Source: Cyclina sinensis
Taxonomy: Eukaryota > Mollusca > Bivalvia > Venerida > Veneridae
Length of the DNA stretch: 64,000 nucleotides
Direction: 5' to 3'
Assembly (NCBI GenBank): GCA_012932295.1
Contig: JAAONU010000002.1
Span: 18,389,388-18,453,387, forward strand
In this document: positions 12,330 to 26,064 of the stretch, piece after piece
Layout: every line of letters starts with the position of its first letter
How positions within the stretch are numbered: position 1 is the first letter of the stretch
Program-made: the position numbers and the translations under genes
The notes under the pieces: model-generated
Told to the model about the DNA's origin: nothing
Databases searched by the model: none
What the model saw: only the letters and a program-made list of their open reading frames with translations

Positions 12330-12523
12330 CTTTTGTTTACTCCCAGAATTCCTGCCCTTTGTCACAGTGCCTGCCGCCAGACGGACAGGCAATCGGTATC
12401 CATTCTAATAATTAGATGGCAGCTCACCAACCAGTCACGGCAGAACAAGCCCCTAACGGGACTCGAACTATCGACCTCCACTCCGTATAAGGGGGTGCCT
12501 CAACCACTTAGCTACGGAGTCAT
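12330..12523 (-). mobile_element. tRNA-derived SINE
   Basis: On the minus strand, a head starting near 12523 carries an A box TAGCTAAGTGG (12514-12504) and a B box GTTCGAGTC (12468-12460), both exact pol III consensus. The acceptor-stem 3' half is missing and a tRNA-unrelated body continues to about 12330, so this is a SINE and not a tRNA gene. Confidence 0.65.
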
Positions 12524-13010
12524 AATAAAATAGTGCATATTGGTATTTTATACAAAGTACAGCATTAAGCTGGGAAAGGTGTTCGGAAGATATAACGTTG
12601 TTTAAGGAAAGAATTGTCCATGAAATGCACTATATGTCTCTAAAGTAAACGAGAACTGATTAACACTAAAATCACTTTGAAAAGAAATCTTTTCTTTATC
12701 ATTTAATTCATAAACAGTGCAAAAACCATCGTATACTGGCAACATTGAAAATACATGTATATGTACTCGAGAGTATACATTAGGATATAAAACAATACAT
12801 GGCCTACTGCTAGACTTCTCAAGTGTGCTATCATTACGGTCTAAGACATAAATAGACGTAATCACAGAATATTTTAGAAAAATACACATTTAGATTAATC
12901 TTATGACAGTTTATGACCTTTATAAACAAGTAATATATTGAACAGGACAAAATGGAACATAACGTTAATAATCGAATCTTTTATTCTCGTGATATAACTA
13001 AACGTTTTAA
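12524..13010. other. Non-coding, nothing recognised
   Basis: AT-rich spacer between the SINE and the truncated LINE. Confidence 0.4.
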
Positions 13011-14250
13011 AGATACATGTATAGCATCAAAACTAATGGAACACACCACTGTTTCAGACATGATGGATTACTTTGACACCCACAAGATACTCTGCCCCCA
13101 GCAACATGGATTCAGGTCAACAGTCAATTTAACACACAGCTGTGAGACCCAGCTCATCGGCTTTACACAAGAAATAGCTGACAACCTAAATCAACAAACT
13201 GATGTCAAAGTCATGGACTTCAGTAAAGCATTCGACAAAGTCGACCACCACAAACTCATACACAAGCTAAAACACATGGGAGTTCACCACAAATCACTTC
13301 ATGGATACAAAACTTTCTCAAAAACAGATCGCATCAAGTATTAGTCGAAAACAAGGTCTCCGATAGGCTCCCTGTGTTTTCTGGCGTCCATCAGGGATCG
13401 GTTCTAGGTCCGTTTCTCTTTCTCGCTTACATCAATGACCTACCAGGAAGTGTCAGGAGCCGGGTGCGTCTATTTGCTGACGACACCATAGTCTATTTAA
13501 CTATTAAATCACAAGCATCAGCACAAAGCTTGCTAAATGATTTGCACAACCTTGAAATATGGGAAAAAATGGTCAATGGAGTTCAACCCTGACAAATGTG
13601 AGGTACTCAGAATACACAGCAAAAAAGAAACCAGTCATCTTTCCCTACACCCTACACAGCACTATTCTCAAAACCACAGAAAACGCTAAATACCTAGGAG
13701 TTACTATAAGTAGTTACCTGAATTGGTCATCACACATAAACAACATCACAAACAAAGCGAAAACAGCTTAAGATTCATCAGACGCTGAAATGTCAAAACA
13801 CAAAACAAACGGCTCAACGAAGCAGCAAACACAACATACGTAAGACCCCAAGTCTAATACTGCTCAAATATATGGCACCCATGGCATAAATACCCCACTC
13901 ACAGAATAGAAATGGTCCAGAGGTCATCCGCAAGGTACGTTCATAATGATTACTACTATACAGACAGTGTAACAAACATATTTAAGGAATTAAAATGGTC
14001 AACACTACAGCAAAGGCAAAACAAAGCCAGTCTGGTCACGCTTTACAAAATAAAAAAAAAAAAAACAGGTCAATGTCTTACAGACACAAGAAACAACAAA
14101 ATCCTCATCCCGCAGTCAAAAACACAATATCACGTAACTCATTTTTCCCAAGGACTATACGATTCTGGAACGAATTACCGACCGAGATTAAGGCTATCCC
14201 AACTGTACCAGTTTTTATCAGTGGCTTGAACAAATTTTATAGATTTTAAA
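13010..14250 (+). pseudogene. 5'-truncated non-LTR retrotransposon reverse transcriptase (jockey/CR1-like), frameshifted
   Basis: Reverse-transcriptase motifs occur in order but in different frames. QHGFR and DFSKAFDKVDHHKL lie at 13020-13344, ending at a stop. SGVHQGSVLGP, INDLP and the catalytic LFADDT lie at 13375-13592 in a second frame. The C-terminal part (LEIW..., AKYLGVTIS) is at about 13545-13770 in a third, and the tail region (LKWSTLQQRQNKASLVTLYK, FPRTIRFWNELP) at 13912-14240. At least three frameshifts and missing N-terminal and endonuclease regions make it a dead, 5'-truncated copy. A poly(A) tract inside the tail region at 14051-14066 probably caused one shift. The family is inferred from motifs, with jockey or CR1 most likely. 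Confidence 0.85.
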
Positions 14251-16203
14251 TGTTCACATGAAACGTTTATGTAAGATCTCTAGAAAAATCTTGTTTATTT
14301 TGTTGTTGTTTTTATCTTTCACAATTTTAACGTTCCTGACACTAGCCTGTCCAGTGTAGTCAGTATTGACTTTTAAGAGTAATAAGTTGAAGTTGAGTAT
14401 ACTCGTCGTCATTTTTGGCAAACGGCATGAATATATAAGTAAGCGATAGACAAGTTTCACATAATGATTTAGCTAGACAACTATCGAGTGCATAGGGTAT
14501 CAAAGAAGTACTGACTGACTTGTATATTATCCTGACATGATTACATGTAGCACAGATGCATTGCCAATTTATCATAAGATAGATCTCATAATTGTTTTAC
14601 AACACGACGACACAATAAGTAATGTGAACAGCACAACATACAAATCAGCTTTGTTATTTATCATTATAATGATACAATGATGCTTATATATAATATGAAT
14701 GGAAACGGACATATCTAGTTGTAAATGAATGATGGCATTGGTTAAAAAAATATCACCTCTTTAATTTGTCTAATGACTTCAAGTTGTGACAGGCAGCGAA
14801 ACTCAAGCATTATAAAAAATCGGAACAAATATCACGTTCCATAGAGATAGAAAAAAATCACTTTCTTTCACAATGCTGTTCTTACTAAGACACGCCTTAA
14901 TCCTTGAAGCGCATTCCTATTGTTCAATTAATTCAGGAACAAAAATTATTTCCTGTGATTCAGACGAGAAAAAGTAGTCAGGTTACATTTTTTTTCAATA
15001 AGAAACATACAATAGACTGCTTCAGAGAAATTCTTTTTTTGATACTGAGTTTCAACTGTTAAAATATCTTCATGATTAAATATACAAAAATGTCCTCGCG
15101 CTTTCGACTAAGACACTAATAGTATATACATGGTGACGGCGACAGATGTTTTATATCGGTTCGTTGAACAAAAGGAATAATCTAGGCTTTCATTTATTGT
15201 GTGTCTTTATACCAATTACCTGGTATCAGGGTTAATCATATAAAAGAAAAAGATAAATAGGCCAAACTTCTGTGGGACACAGGGACCGTTCACCATACAA
15301 CCATGAGAAGGTATGATATCATACATCATAACATGTAATACAAAATTTTCAAGTGAAAATCATACTTGTGTCAGAAATATACTGGGGAAAGAAGCATTAA
15401 TTTAATGCTAGAAGGTTTGTATGGACGATTATTCTTATTTTTTCTTGCAACGGTTTATCATATAGGTATCAAGGTCCTTGTTATTCATTAAGCCTACACA
15501 AAAATTAAAGATCTGGCTTAATTTAAATCCAAGAAAAATATTGGTTATTTATATAAGTTAACCGCGCAATGATCGAGCAAAGTGTTTGCAATATGCATGG
15601 CGATAATTAACTTCTGACAACTCTCTTTGCTGCAGTAACAGGAGCACTCGACCCTTCATGGGGTTTATCGTCGAATCAAAAGTGTATGAAAGCTCTGTAA
15701 CAGAATGCGTAACAACTGAAACCTTTCTACATGATAGTTTTAAGATATGTAACAGCTGTGTCAGTACAGTTCTTTAGCCAGGCCCAAATTATTATCGCCA
15801 CTATCCCTGTGAGAACTTAATTCATACTCGTCACGTGCTCATCGCGCCTTTGAAAGTAGTTCGGGTCAAAGAACAATGGATGTCTAATGCTTATCAATAA
15901 TCGATAAATAAATCAGATAAAACTGATAAGATCGGATAAATTTCCATGATGTGGCATATGTGAAATCAAAGCTTGTTGAACAGAATACATCGATATAATA
16001 ATCACGGCTGGATGTGTAATTAACAAAAAATGAATACATGAACACAGTTTAGGACATGATGAACAACTTCATTGTTGATCAAACATGGAAATCATTATAC
16101 GATGTCATGTAAAACCGGAAATGCTGTTGGTTTTTTTTTTCAGTTTGCTGTTGTATGCAGTTAAATCAACATTTCCAATTTTATTACTATTTATATAACA
16201 TTT
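14251..16203. other. Non-coding, nothing recognised
   Basis: About 1.95 kb of AT-rich DNA without a supported exon, RNA gene or clear repeat. Confidence 0.4.
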
Positions 16204-17301
16204 CAGGGCCGGATCCAGAAATTTCTGACTGGGGGGGGCTTGGGGGAAGGTACGGAAGGGGGTAACCCCCTTCTGTAGGGGGGGGGGGGGGGGGGTTGGG
16301 GGGCCTCCCCCAAGAAAATTTTCTAAAAAGGTGGAGTAAATGGCCTATTTTGGTGCATTTTAGGCATAAAAATATAATGAAGTTTGTGTGAGAATTTAAA
16401 AGAAATATACTGGTATTCTTTGAAATGTTCAACTAAAGCAAAAAAAAAACATATGACAGGTTTTAACTTTTTTATTTTATATTTATAAAGTCCTCTGAAA
16501 CGAATAATTTATCAATAAATTAATTTTCATAACAAATAACATTGTCATCACATTATCCAATCTCCTCGCAGTGATCTCTCCTTCTTTCTTTGGAAAGATC
16601 TCTGCAGACACGGGTTAACCTTAGCTGGATTTCAGCTATATAAACATGTATGAACTTTTTTTAAGAATTTATTTTTTTCTCTGTTTAGTTTAGTTACAGT
16701 TGGAATTGCATCGATTAAACATGCCTGTGTGTAATGAAATTTTAGAAAAATGTAACTTGAAAGAAAGTTTAAAATTTTGTTTATTTACTTTCGACCATCA
16801 TCACGTGACATGACTGTCGGCAGTGGTAATGGAATGGAGTTTGCACCATTCGGAACACCTCGGGCGACTTCAATATGTCTTTATACGCAATTGTCGGAAA
16901 AGGCCGAGTTATTACGACTGGAGTTTGCACAATATCATCAGGCAACTGATCATGGCCAGCAGACGCTCATTTAACAACTTTATCAAATACGTCAAGGTTA
17001 CGAGACGCTTGAAAACTATACATCATGATCAGTCTGGAGAACTCTCTCATAATCCGTGCCGCCGAATATACGGTACATTGTGTAATATACACGGCTATAA
17101 AGTTGCGAACTCGTTATCAGTTGTTACGCAATATTGCATGACCATTGCAAATTGAAAGGTTGACTGTGCTTCTGTTACGAGCTGAAAAAGAGCTGAAAAA
17201 AATGTTTAAGAGTCTTTAAAAATGAGCCCTTTTATTTTTTTACAAACGGGCCAGCTGGGGGGGCTTGGGCCCCATAAGCCCCCCCGGTAAATCCGGGCCT
17301 G
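16204..17301. mobile_element. hAT-like non-autonomous element
   Basis: 1098 bp with imperfect inverted ends: left CAGGGCCGGATCCAG, right (complement) CAGGCCCGGATTTAC, each followed inward by G-rich GGGGGGGCTT. The CAGG start and CCGGAT are hAT-like. Flanks are taacattt and acatttta, which share acattt but not a clean 8-bp duplication. A poly(G) run lies at about 16278-16295. Two internal frames (16777-16974, 16823-17155) show no transposase features. Confidence 0.6.
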
Positions 17302-18361
17302 ACATTTTACATGTCGGAGTGTTAGTAATCTGTTATTGTTTTGTATGACTTTTACACTTTTACAGAAATCACTAGACTGATATATGAAACCATGAAAAGG
17401 TCACATTTTCCCTGTAAAAGTACATGTGTCTGCTGCTTTAAGGGCAGCAATTTATACAGAAATTTGTAAAGAAAATAAGCTAATTATACATCTACTTTTT
17501 CGGTCGTTTACTAGTAGCGCTATCAGAAGATATGTTATATGCATGAATAACGAGAACGTACAATAATTACCATAGATGATTGTGGGGGAAAAACAAAGAA
17601 AATTCCAGTAGTCTTAATTAGCTAACCGCATCTCGTGTTTATCTAATCTGTGGAAAAAGCAAGAGAGAACGCAGTTTATGCCAGCACACCCTGTTAACGG
17701 ATATAAGTCCGAAATGTTCTGTTTTTATCGCTAGATACTTTTGATATTTTGATATGATACTCATTTTATACTGAACATTAATTTGGGTGGGGAAGTATTA
17801 ACATCTTGTCTCTTAACATTAAGAAGACAGTGTGGGATATAAAGATACCAGTATTGCATGTGCTTAAGGTGATACTTCTGAAAATAATCAGAAATACATG
17901 TAAAAAACATCCCGAGGCATAGAGCGGGTTTGCACATCGGTTTAGATTAAATCTGTAGTAGAGGGGTCTATTTCATAGTACCTAGCGGAATCTTATTCTC
18001 AAGACTTTACATATCTTCATAAGACTTTAAGCGAAAGATGCATTTTTATTGTGCGAAAAAAGTTTTTTGAAAATATAGAACAAAGATCATAGGTCTACCA
18101 AGAAGTCACCGGTACAGTGTTAATTTGCTTTTAAAACAGGTCATGTTTTTCAACATTCAAACTCTTATTATGCTGCAAACCCTATAACCCTTTTTTGTCA
18201 GGAACTTAGATATATTTGTTTTTATCTCAGGAAAGTTTTTCCTTTTTGTTGTTTTACTTTTCTTTGATGTTTTTCTTTTTCTTTCCTTTTCATGTACATA
18301 CCATATCTCACTAACAAACAACAATAATCTACGTCACACAGCCTGTGTTTTGAGGTCGACC
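17302..18361. other. Non-coding, nothing recognised
   Basis: AT-rich spacer with no supported feature. Confidence 0.4.
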
Positions 18362-18526
18362 AGGAGCGGTTCAGTGGTCCAATGGTAAAGCGCTGGACTG
18401 GTATTCCAGGGATCACCAGTTCGATTTTCCATTCCTGCACTAACTACTATTCGGATAAGACGTAAAACCGAAGTCCCGTGTACTATACACTGAGCATGGA
18501 AAAGGAATAAGAGGTGATTATTGTCT

Positions 18527-18564
<38 letters not shown>

Positions 18565-18590
18565 TTTGTCCATCCATGTGCGTCACGCTC
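18362..18590 (+). mobile_element. tRNA-derived SINE copy
   Basis: A box TGGTCCAATGG (18375-18385) is exact. The B box GTTCGATTT (18419-18427) has one mismatch. The head and following body (taagacgtaaaacc..., actgagcatg) match the copy at 26065-26290. A (CT)n microsatellite at 18530-18560 lies in its 3' part. Confidence 0.7.
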
Positions 18591-20518
18591 AGGATTTTTT
18601 CTTTTGTTGAGAAATTTATCACTTCTTAATAATCATTACAGAATTCCCCTATACGAGAGGCCAGTCTAGAGATTGTATACCGACAATTTACAAGAAAATA
18701 TATGTTATATCTGTTTAGACTATTTTAACCACGTGTTTCATTGCACGAGCACGAACTGAACGTGATTGTATTGCTTTATACGACTGACTAATCTGCAACG
18801 TCCCCTAGTTTTATCATTACATCTGAATAAAAGATAACAGGCAACACATCCGATTCCAGGAGACTTTACAAGATGCAGAAACTTGTTGCTAAAATTGTAT
18901 GTTTTCCATTATTTGTTTATCGATTACATGTCAGGAGTTTTCTTTTTTATCATTCAGATATGACATATTCCTGGAGCAGACGACAGTATTCTGCATTTTA
19001 TTCGTCTGCTGCAACGATTAGGCAAATGTGCAGACACAATACTAGATCCAGATGTTTTATTAACATGTGGTTGAAAACTATAATTAGAGAATATTTGTTG
19101 AATTTGCGTGCAGCTTCGAGTGCATGAAACATAGAGTGTTGCCGAAGTTTGTTCCTGTTCTGTGCAAGGCCTGAGGAGCCTGACCAATCTGTCTTTAAAA
19201 GTACCAGGGCAGTACCTTCCATAAGAAACTCCTCAATTTTGTCATTTAGACATTTTGGTATTTTTGCAGTAGGCTCGCACTAATCGACTTACAGCAGTGA
19301 CAGACAATAAACGGCAGACGTAGAGGCTCTCAATCTTTTAGCACATGGAAGCAAGTAGTACTAACTCTAAAACCGTGATATCAGGACCACTGGAAACATT
19401 TACCATCTGTTTACACAGAAAAAAACAGTTACAAAAACCTAATACCGAACAGGAGTCTATGATGCTTTAATCTTTTTTAAAAAGGCTGAAATAGGGTTAA
19501 TTGTTTCTCATTTTTTTAATTTTGAAAATGCTAGACAGAAAGATGTTTCGTTCAAAGAACATATTTGACATTTCATCATGAGGCGAATTCCTATACATGT
19601 GTATTAATAAATCTGGAAAATTTCATTGCCTTTTACTAAATATGGTGATGGTATTTTATCACAATAACAATAGACAGGACGTTAGGGCAGTAGTTGCGGT
19701 TATGGTTCCATCACGTTCCTCGAGTCTTTTCGTGTAACATTTTTGACTATTGATGATTTCATTTTCTTCTGGGTTTAATATTCAAGGCAGTTTTCAGGTA
19801 GAAAGTGTCAGTTTTTTAACAGAGAGCCACAGAGGCCAAGTGTATGAAATGATTGTTAGGTAATAGCCACGAAATTGTTTCTCACTTTGAAGGGACGTTT
19901 GTCTGCCTAAGCAAATATACAGTACAGATTGCGAAAATACTTAAACACAGATATCGGATAATGTAAGCTAGCAAAGATCTATAATTTTTGTAGGAGTGAT
20001 TTCACCCACGGGCAAGTTTCTAGTGTCTGCAATTATTGATGTTCTTGTAAGAATTTACCAGGTCTAGACAAATAACCAACAACATCAATAGTAATTTTGG
20101 TTTATAGATTCATCTCTAGGTTCATCTGCTTTCGTTTAAGACTCCTGACACGATGGCCATTTTCAGGAGGAATGCCGAAAGGTCAAAATTCCATTCTCAT
20201 ACTGGTCAGTTCAGTTTTGTTTTTCGCATAAATCAATCACACTACATACAAATTATAGGAATGCAACCAGATTGTTAGTCATTTGTTCGACGCTGTATTT
20301 TTGCAGTTATTTTCTCCTTGGAAACTCTTTCAACAATGGGCGGTAATTTAATATATTGTTTCTCAGACGAAATACCACTGCTTCTGGAACACACTACAAG
20401 CTTTCTTGCGTATATAAACAACGTCAGTTTCGTTTCTTATCTCGACGTTTGCTTGTACAGGACGTTTCGATAAGTCACTAGCAGGAGTGCGACATGTAGG
20501 TTTTCTTTCGTTTCGAAA
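18591..20518. other. Non-coding, nothing firm
   Basis: A minor possibility is a short exon at 18873 (ATG CAG AAA CTT... followed by gtatgt), but nothing downstream supports it. Otherwise AT-rich DNA without recognised features. Confidence 0.35.
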
Positions 20519-20650
20519 CTCGTGTATGTAGTGTTTCATCGATACTCGTGTATGTAGTGTTTCATCGATACTCGTGTATGTAGTGTTTCATCGATACTCG
20601 TGTATGTAGTGTTTCATCGATACTCGTGTATGTAGTGTTTCATCGATACA
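20519..20650. repeat. 26-bp tandem repeat, 5 copies
   Basis: cgtgtatgtagtgtttcatc plus gatact repeats at 20521, 20547, 20573, 20599 and 20625 with essentially no variation, so it is a young array. Confidence 0.95.
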
Positions 20651-20884
20651 AGCTAACATCCTTAGAAAACCTGAATGATATTTATTTATCCAGATCAGCT
20701 GCGAGGTGGGATTTCAGACCTCGCATTTGAACATTTATGTAATCTTTATAAATTTGTCGTCGGATCGAGTTCGACTTAGAAAAAGGGAATGGGATGCAAG
20801 GCTGCCTGCGTAACGTAAAAGAAAAATTGGCATCTTTGCTTAAAATCGTGTGATTTTGATCGCTCTCACGACCCAACAACTTAC

Positions 20885-21069
20885 AAGAGGTTGAGTTTAG
20901 TTTTATTGAGTTAAATGCTCCAGCAAAGTCATATCGGGCGGGCAGTTTACCTTATCATCGTTCCTGTGAAGGACCGTAGCTGGGTTGGTAGCGGGGCTCG
21001 AACCCATGACTATCCCACTAATATGAGGTTAAGTGATCTAAAATAGCGAGTTTAATCACTTGATCACGT
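20885..21069 (-). mobile_element. tRNA-derived SINE
   Basis: On the minus strand a tRNA-like head near 21069 (TGATCAAGTGA, weak A box) leads to a strong B box GGTTCGAGCCCC (about 21004-20993). An unrelated body and an AT-rich tail follow. The body differs from the SINE at 12330-12523, so it is probably another family. Confidence 0.55.
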
Positions 21070-21084
21070 AGACTGGTCAAACTT

Positions 21085-21310
21085 ACAAATGTGTTGATGT
21101 AACAGTATACCAGTGTGGTTTTGGAACAAGTTAATTATAGGTGTGTTGATGGAACAATGTACGTGGTACCATTTTTGTTGATGGAACAATATACATTGTA
21201 CAACTGTGTTCGTTGAACAATTTATCATTGTGTTGGCGGAAGAATATACATTGTACCAATTTAACGAATGTGTCAGTGGAACAGTTTACACTGAATCATT
21301 GTGTTGGGAG
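21085..21310. repeat. Degenerate tandem repeat
   Basis: Roughly 45-50-bp units around gtgttgatggaacaat...acattgtacca recur about five times with many substitutions. Confidence 0.55.
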
Positions 21311-23214
21311 CTCGAGGACACGGTCTTTAAATCTTCCATTGAATAAATATGATAAGAAATAAGACAATTGCATAGTGTCACAAATAAAGGAATAGGTGTG
21401 ATTACTCTAGTTAAATAGTTCAATACAGACTTACGATGCCGTAAAGGAATACTAATACATGTAGATTAGGACCTGCACTGTGAACAATCCACATTCCGTG
21501 TTGTTGTTGTTGTTTTCAAGGCCTTGCTTGCAAGCGTTTTTTTTTCTTCTTTTTCCCCCAGATAATTAATGTTGTAGAAATAACTGTGATAGTGGTCTTT
21601 TTGTTATGCCGTGCTTAAGGCAAACTTATTAAATGCGGTCATATAGAATATTATCCACTGCTGCGCAAAACAGTATCTCAACCCGACTGATGTTATGAAT
21701 CCTGCATAAATTAAATCTATACAAAATATGTGTACCTTGGATTATTTTTACTAACCTTTGTCTTACATGAAAATGTACTTTATGAGGGTATATTGCATCG
21801 AATCACATTGTGAAGCTGAGTTAGACTATTCATTCATTTATTCTTCGGTTTTTTTTTCTTTCTGTTCCTTCTTCCTGTCCCTTTTCTGTTTTCCTTTTAA
21901 TAGGCCTTCCATCTTTCTTTCTTTCTTTCTTTAAACCCTGAATGATTTTTATCACTTAAAGGAACTCAGTTCATTCATAGGATATAATGAATCTTGAAGA
22001 TTCTATCAAACAGCGGACCGGACTACTTTTTTTCTTTGTTTGTAAACAGTGCATGTACTAGCGACTTCTAGATAATCAATATTTTAAAAATAAAACCATT
22101 CATTATGCCTGATCAACCCCGAAAAACTGCCGTAATGTTAATTTCGCTAGGCACAGATGGCAGAGATGGAATCCAATAAGTTGGCTATTAGGCGCTGCTC
22201 TAGGATAGGGGACTAGACACGAACAGTTGTGTAATGAGCACCAAGGATCGGCCGGACAAATCATGGATTAAAAGACACATGTACTTAAGGCAATGTCAAC
22301 GATTACATTTTGTTTAGAACATTAATTTTAATGTCCTTTTTCTGTAAGCCCAGTTGATAAAGAAATGGTGCTTGTTAATATGTTTCTGTTTTCGTTTGTT
22401 CTTCCGTCGAATCAGAGACATAGATGTTATCTATGTCTCTGGTCGAATACATTTTTGATAATTCTCCAGTTAATCAAATGGTAAGCACAATAAAATGGCT
22501 GCAGTTTTACAAAATAAATTTTGTCATTTAAAAGTTGGGTCGTTCAGTGGTACGATCGCACACATATTGCTATGGTGTATGAACAAGTCAGTACCTACAT
22601 AGTATGAACCAACATGCTTAATAATCGAAATATGAAATAACACTGGATACCTGAGTGTATCCGACAGTAAAGGTAAAGCAGATTCCCCACTGAAGATGTT
22701 CTCTTGTATACAAAATTTAGTTTAATGACAGAAAAAAAGCAAAACACAAATTTAATTTCGCACAGTGCACAAACAGTACCACCAACTTGGTGGTGGTCTT
22801 TCATCGATCTCAGGTCTCGATCCAGAGGGACTAGGAATTGGGAACACGTGCCCTCTTCCCTTTTAGTTCAGATATGTCCTTAAATTAATCATGGTAAATG
22901 TCATACCCATACCAAGGTGTACCACCACTATCTATGGATCCGGAAGCGGGCCTGGATATTACTGTTTGAAAGGCACCAGTGCAAACGCTGGGAACATATT
23001 CATACGCTCATAGAACCATGACTGAAAACTTAAGTTTTTTCTCTTTATATTTTCTTAATTATCTCAACAGATTATGTTTCTCTTTATGACATAATCATTT
23101 CTTGAAATGTTACAGTTTATGTGATAAACCAGATATGTATGTTAATATATGTACCTGGATAAACCAAACACTTATTACAAATGCATTAAGTGGAGAGAAA
23201 TTACTATATACCGC
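21311..23214. other. Non-coding, with a short perfect hairpin
   Basis: No gene is supported. A perfect 12-bp stem, agagacatagat at 22414-22425 and its complement at 22429-22440, encloses a 3-base loop. Confidence 0.4.
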
Positions 23215-25775
23215 TATTAGGCTCAGTCTAATTTCAAACTTATCTCTGTCTTATTTCAAACTTAGCTCGGTGTTTTATAAAGCTTAGCTCTGTCTTATGT
23301 CAAGCTCAGCTGGGTCTCATATTAATTATAGCTCGGTTTTATATTAAGCTTATCAGCTCAGAAAAATAGATTTATTTCGGTAATCAAACATAGCTCGGTC
23401 TTCTATCAAACATAGCTCGGTCTTCTATCAAACATAGCTCGGTCTTCTATCAAACATAGCTCGGTCTTATATCACTATGCTCAGTCCTATATCAAGCATA
23501 GTTCGGTCTTAAATTAAGCATAGCTCGGTCTTATATCAACCATAGCTTGGTCTTCTATCACTATGCTCGGTCTTATATCAAGCATAGCTCGGTCTTCAAA
23601 CATAGCTCTGTCTTACATCAAACATAGCTCAGCCTTATATCAACCATAGCTTGGTCTTCTATCACTATGCTCGGTCTATCAAGCATAGCTCGGTCTTTTA
23701 TTAAGCATAGCTCGGTCTTATATCAATATAGCTCGGTCTTACATCAACCATAGCTCGGTCTTACATCAAACAAAGCTCGGTCTTACATCAAACATAGCTC
23801 GGTCTTACATCAAACATAGCTGGGTCTTACATCAAGCATAGCTCGGTCTTCTATCAAGCATAGCTCGGTCTTACATCAATCATAGCTCGGTCTTACATCA
23901 AACATATCTTGGTCTTCTATCAAGCATAGCTCGGTCTTCTAACACTATGCTCGGTCTTACATCAAGCATAGCTCGGTCTTCTATCAAGCATAGCTCGGTC
24001 TTCTATCACTATGCTCGGTCTTATATTAAGCATAGTTCGGTCTTATATCAAGCATAGTTTGGTCTTCTATCACTATGCTAGGTCTTACATCAAGCATAGC
24101 TCATTCTTATATCACTATGCTAGGTCTTACATCATGCATAGCTCGGTCTTATATAAAGCATAGCTCGGTCTTATATCAAGCACAACTCTGTCTTCTATCA
24201 CTATCCTAGGTCTTATATCAAGCACAGCTCGGTCTTATATCAAGCACAGCTCGGTCTTATATTAAGCATAGCTCGGTCTTATATCAAGCACAGCTCGGTC
24301 TTTTATCACTATGCTAGGTCTTACATCAAGCATAGCTCATTCTTATATCACTATGCTAGGTCTTACATCAAGCATAGCTCGGTCTTATATTAAGCATAGC
24401 TCGGTCTTATATCAAGCACAACTCTGTCTTCTATCACTATCCTAGGTCTTACATCAAGCATAGCTCGGTCTTATATCAAGCACAACTCTGTCTTCTATCA
24501 CTATCCTAGGTCTTACATCAAGCATAGCTCGGTCTTATATCAAGCATGGCTCGGTATTCTACAACTATACTCGATCTTGTACTAAGCATAGCTGGGTCTT
24601 ATATCAAGCATAGTTCGGTCTTATATCAAGCATAGCTCGGTCATATATTAAGCATAGCTCGGTCTTATATCACTATGCTCAGTCTTCTATCAAGCATAGC
24701 TCAGTCTTTTGTCAAGCATAGCTTGGTCTTATATTAAGCATAGCTCGGTTTTCTATTAAGCATAGCTAGGTCTTCTATCAAGTATAGATCAGTCTTCTAT
24801 CAAGCATAGCTCGGTGTTATATCAAGCATAGCTCGGTGTTATATCAAGCACAGCTCTGTCTTCTATCAAGCATAGCTCGGTCTTCTATCAAGCATATCTC
24901 GATGTTTTATCAAGCAAAGCTCGGTCTTCTATCAAGCATAGCTCTGTATTCAATCAAGCATACCTCGGTCTTCTATCAAGCATAGCTTGATGTTATATCA
25001 AGCAAAGCACTGTCTTCTATCAAGCATAACTTGGTCTTCTATCAGGCATAGCTCTGTGTTATATCAAGCATAGCTTGGTCTTATATGAAGCTTAGCTCCG
25101 TCTTCTATCAAACATAGCTCCGTCTTCTATCAAGCATCGCTCAGTCTTCTTTCACTATGCTGGGCCTTATATCAGGCATAGCTTGGTCTTATATCAAGCA
25201 TAGCTTGGTCTTATGATAAGCATAGTTCAGTCTTCTATCTAGCATAGCTCGGTCTTCTGTCAAGCATAGCTCGGTCTTCTATCAAGCATAGCTTGGTCTT
25301 ATATTTAAGCATAGCTGATAGCTCGGTCTTATATTAAGCATAGCACGGTCTTCTATCAAACATAGCTTGGTGTTCTATCAAGTATAGCACGGTCTTCTAT
25401 CACTATGCTCAGTCTTAAATCAAGCATAGCTCGGTCTTCTATCAAGCATAGTTCAGTCTTCTATCAAGCATAGCTTGGTCTTCTATCAAGCATAGCTTTT
25501 TGTTATATCAAGCGTAGTTTGGTTTTATATAAAGCTAAGCTTCGTCTTCTATTAAGCATAGTTCTGTGTTATATCAAACATAGCTCGGTGTTATATCAAG
25601 CACAGCTCGGTCTTCTGTCAAGCATAACTTGGTCTTCTATCAAGCATAGCTCGGTGTTTTATCAAGCATAGCTCTGTCTTACATCAAGCACAGCTTGGTC
25701 TATATTAAGTATAGCTCTACCTTAAAGTAAGGATAGCTTGGTCTTATATTAAGCTTAGCTCGAACTTATATTAAG
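23215..25775. repeat. 22-bp satellite array, about 2.5 kb
   Basis: Consensus aagcatagctcggtcttatatc, roughly 110 units with frequent length variants (22-24 bp) and substitutions (cttctatc, cttacatc, truncated cactatgc units). Higher-order blocks recur, for example the cacaactctgtcttctatc blocks at about 24180, 24417 and 24480. Confidence 0.95.
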
Positions 25776-26064
25776 AAACAGGATATATATCTAGATATAC
25801 TTTAATCACAAATAAAGATTATCACCTGAATATAAGCAAAACTGTTAATTATTACTAAGGAGGGGATTTTTCAGGTTCTCAAAATTCATAAAGGCATTTT
25901 ATGATTTTTAATGAAGTATCATGTCTGTTACTAGATGTACCACAAGTGTCCATGTGTGCTTAGAAAGTAATCAACAAAAGTTTGCAAGGAATGCAAGAAT
26001 CATAGTTTGCTGACTGTTGAAAGACCACAAATAGCAGTGCCAATAATAATCATGGATTTGGATT

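Noticed and set aside
12430..12523. tRNA gene on the minus strand
   Set aside because: A and B boxes are good, but the 3' acceptor-stem strand that should pair with gactccg is absent, so it is a SINE head.
16823..17155. 110-codon frame inside the hAT-like element as transposase
   Set aside because: No hAT dimerisation or catalytic motif is visible and the length is far below a transposase.
18873..19222. Overlapping frames on both strands near 18873-19222
   Set aside because: Neither strand shows a recognisable domain. A short ATG exon ending in gtatgt at 18873 has no partner exon.
23215..25775. CRISPR array
   Set aside because: Units are contiguous tandem repeats without unique spacers, in a eukaryotic context.
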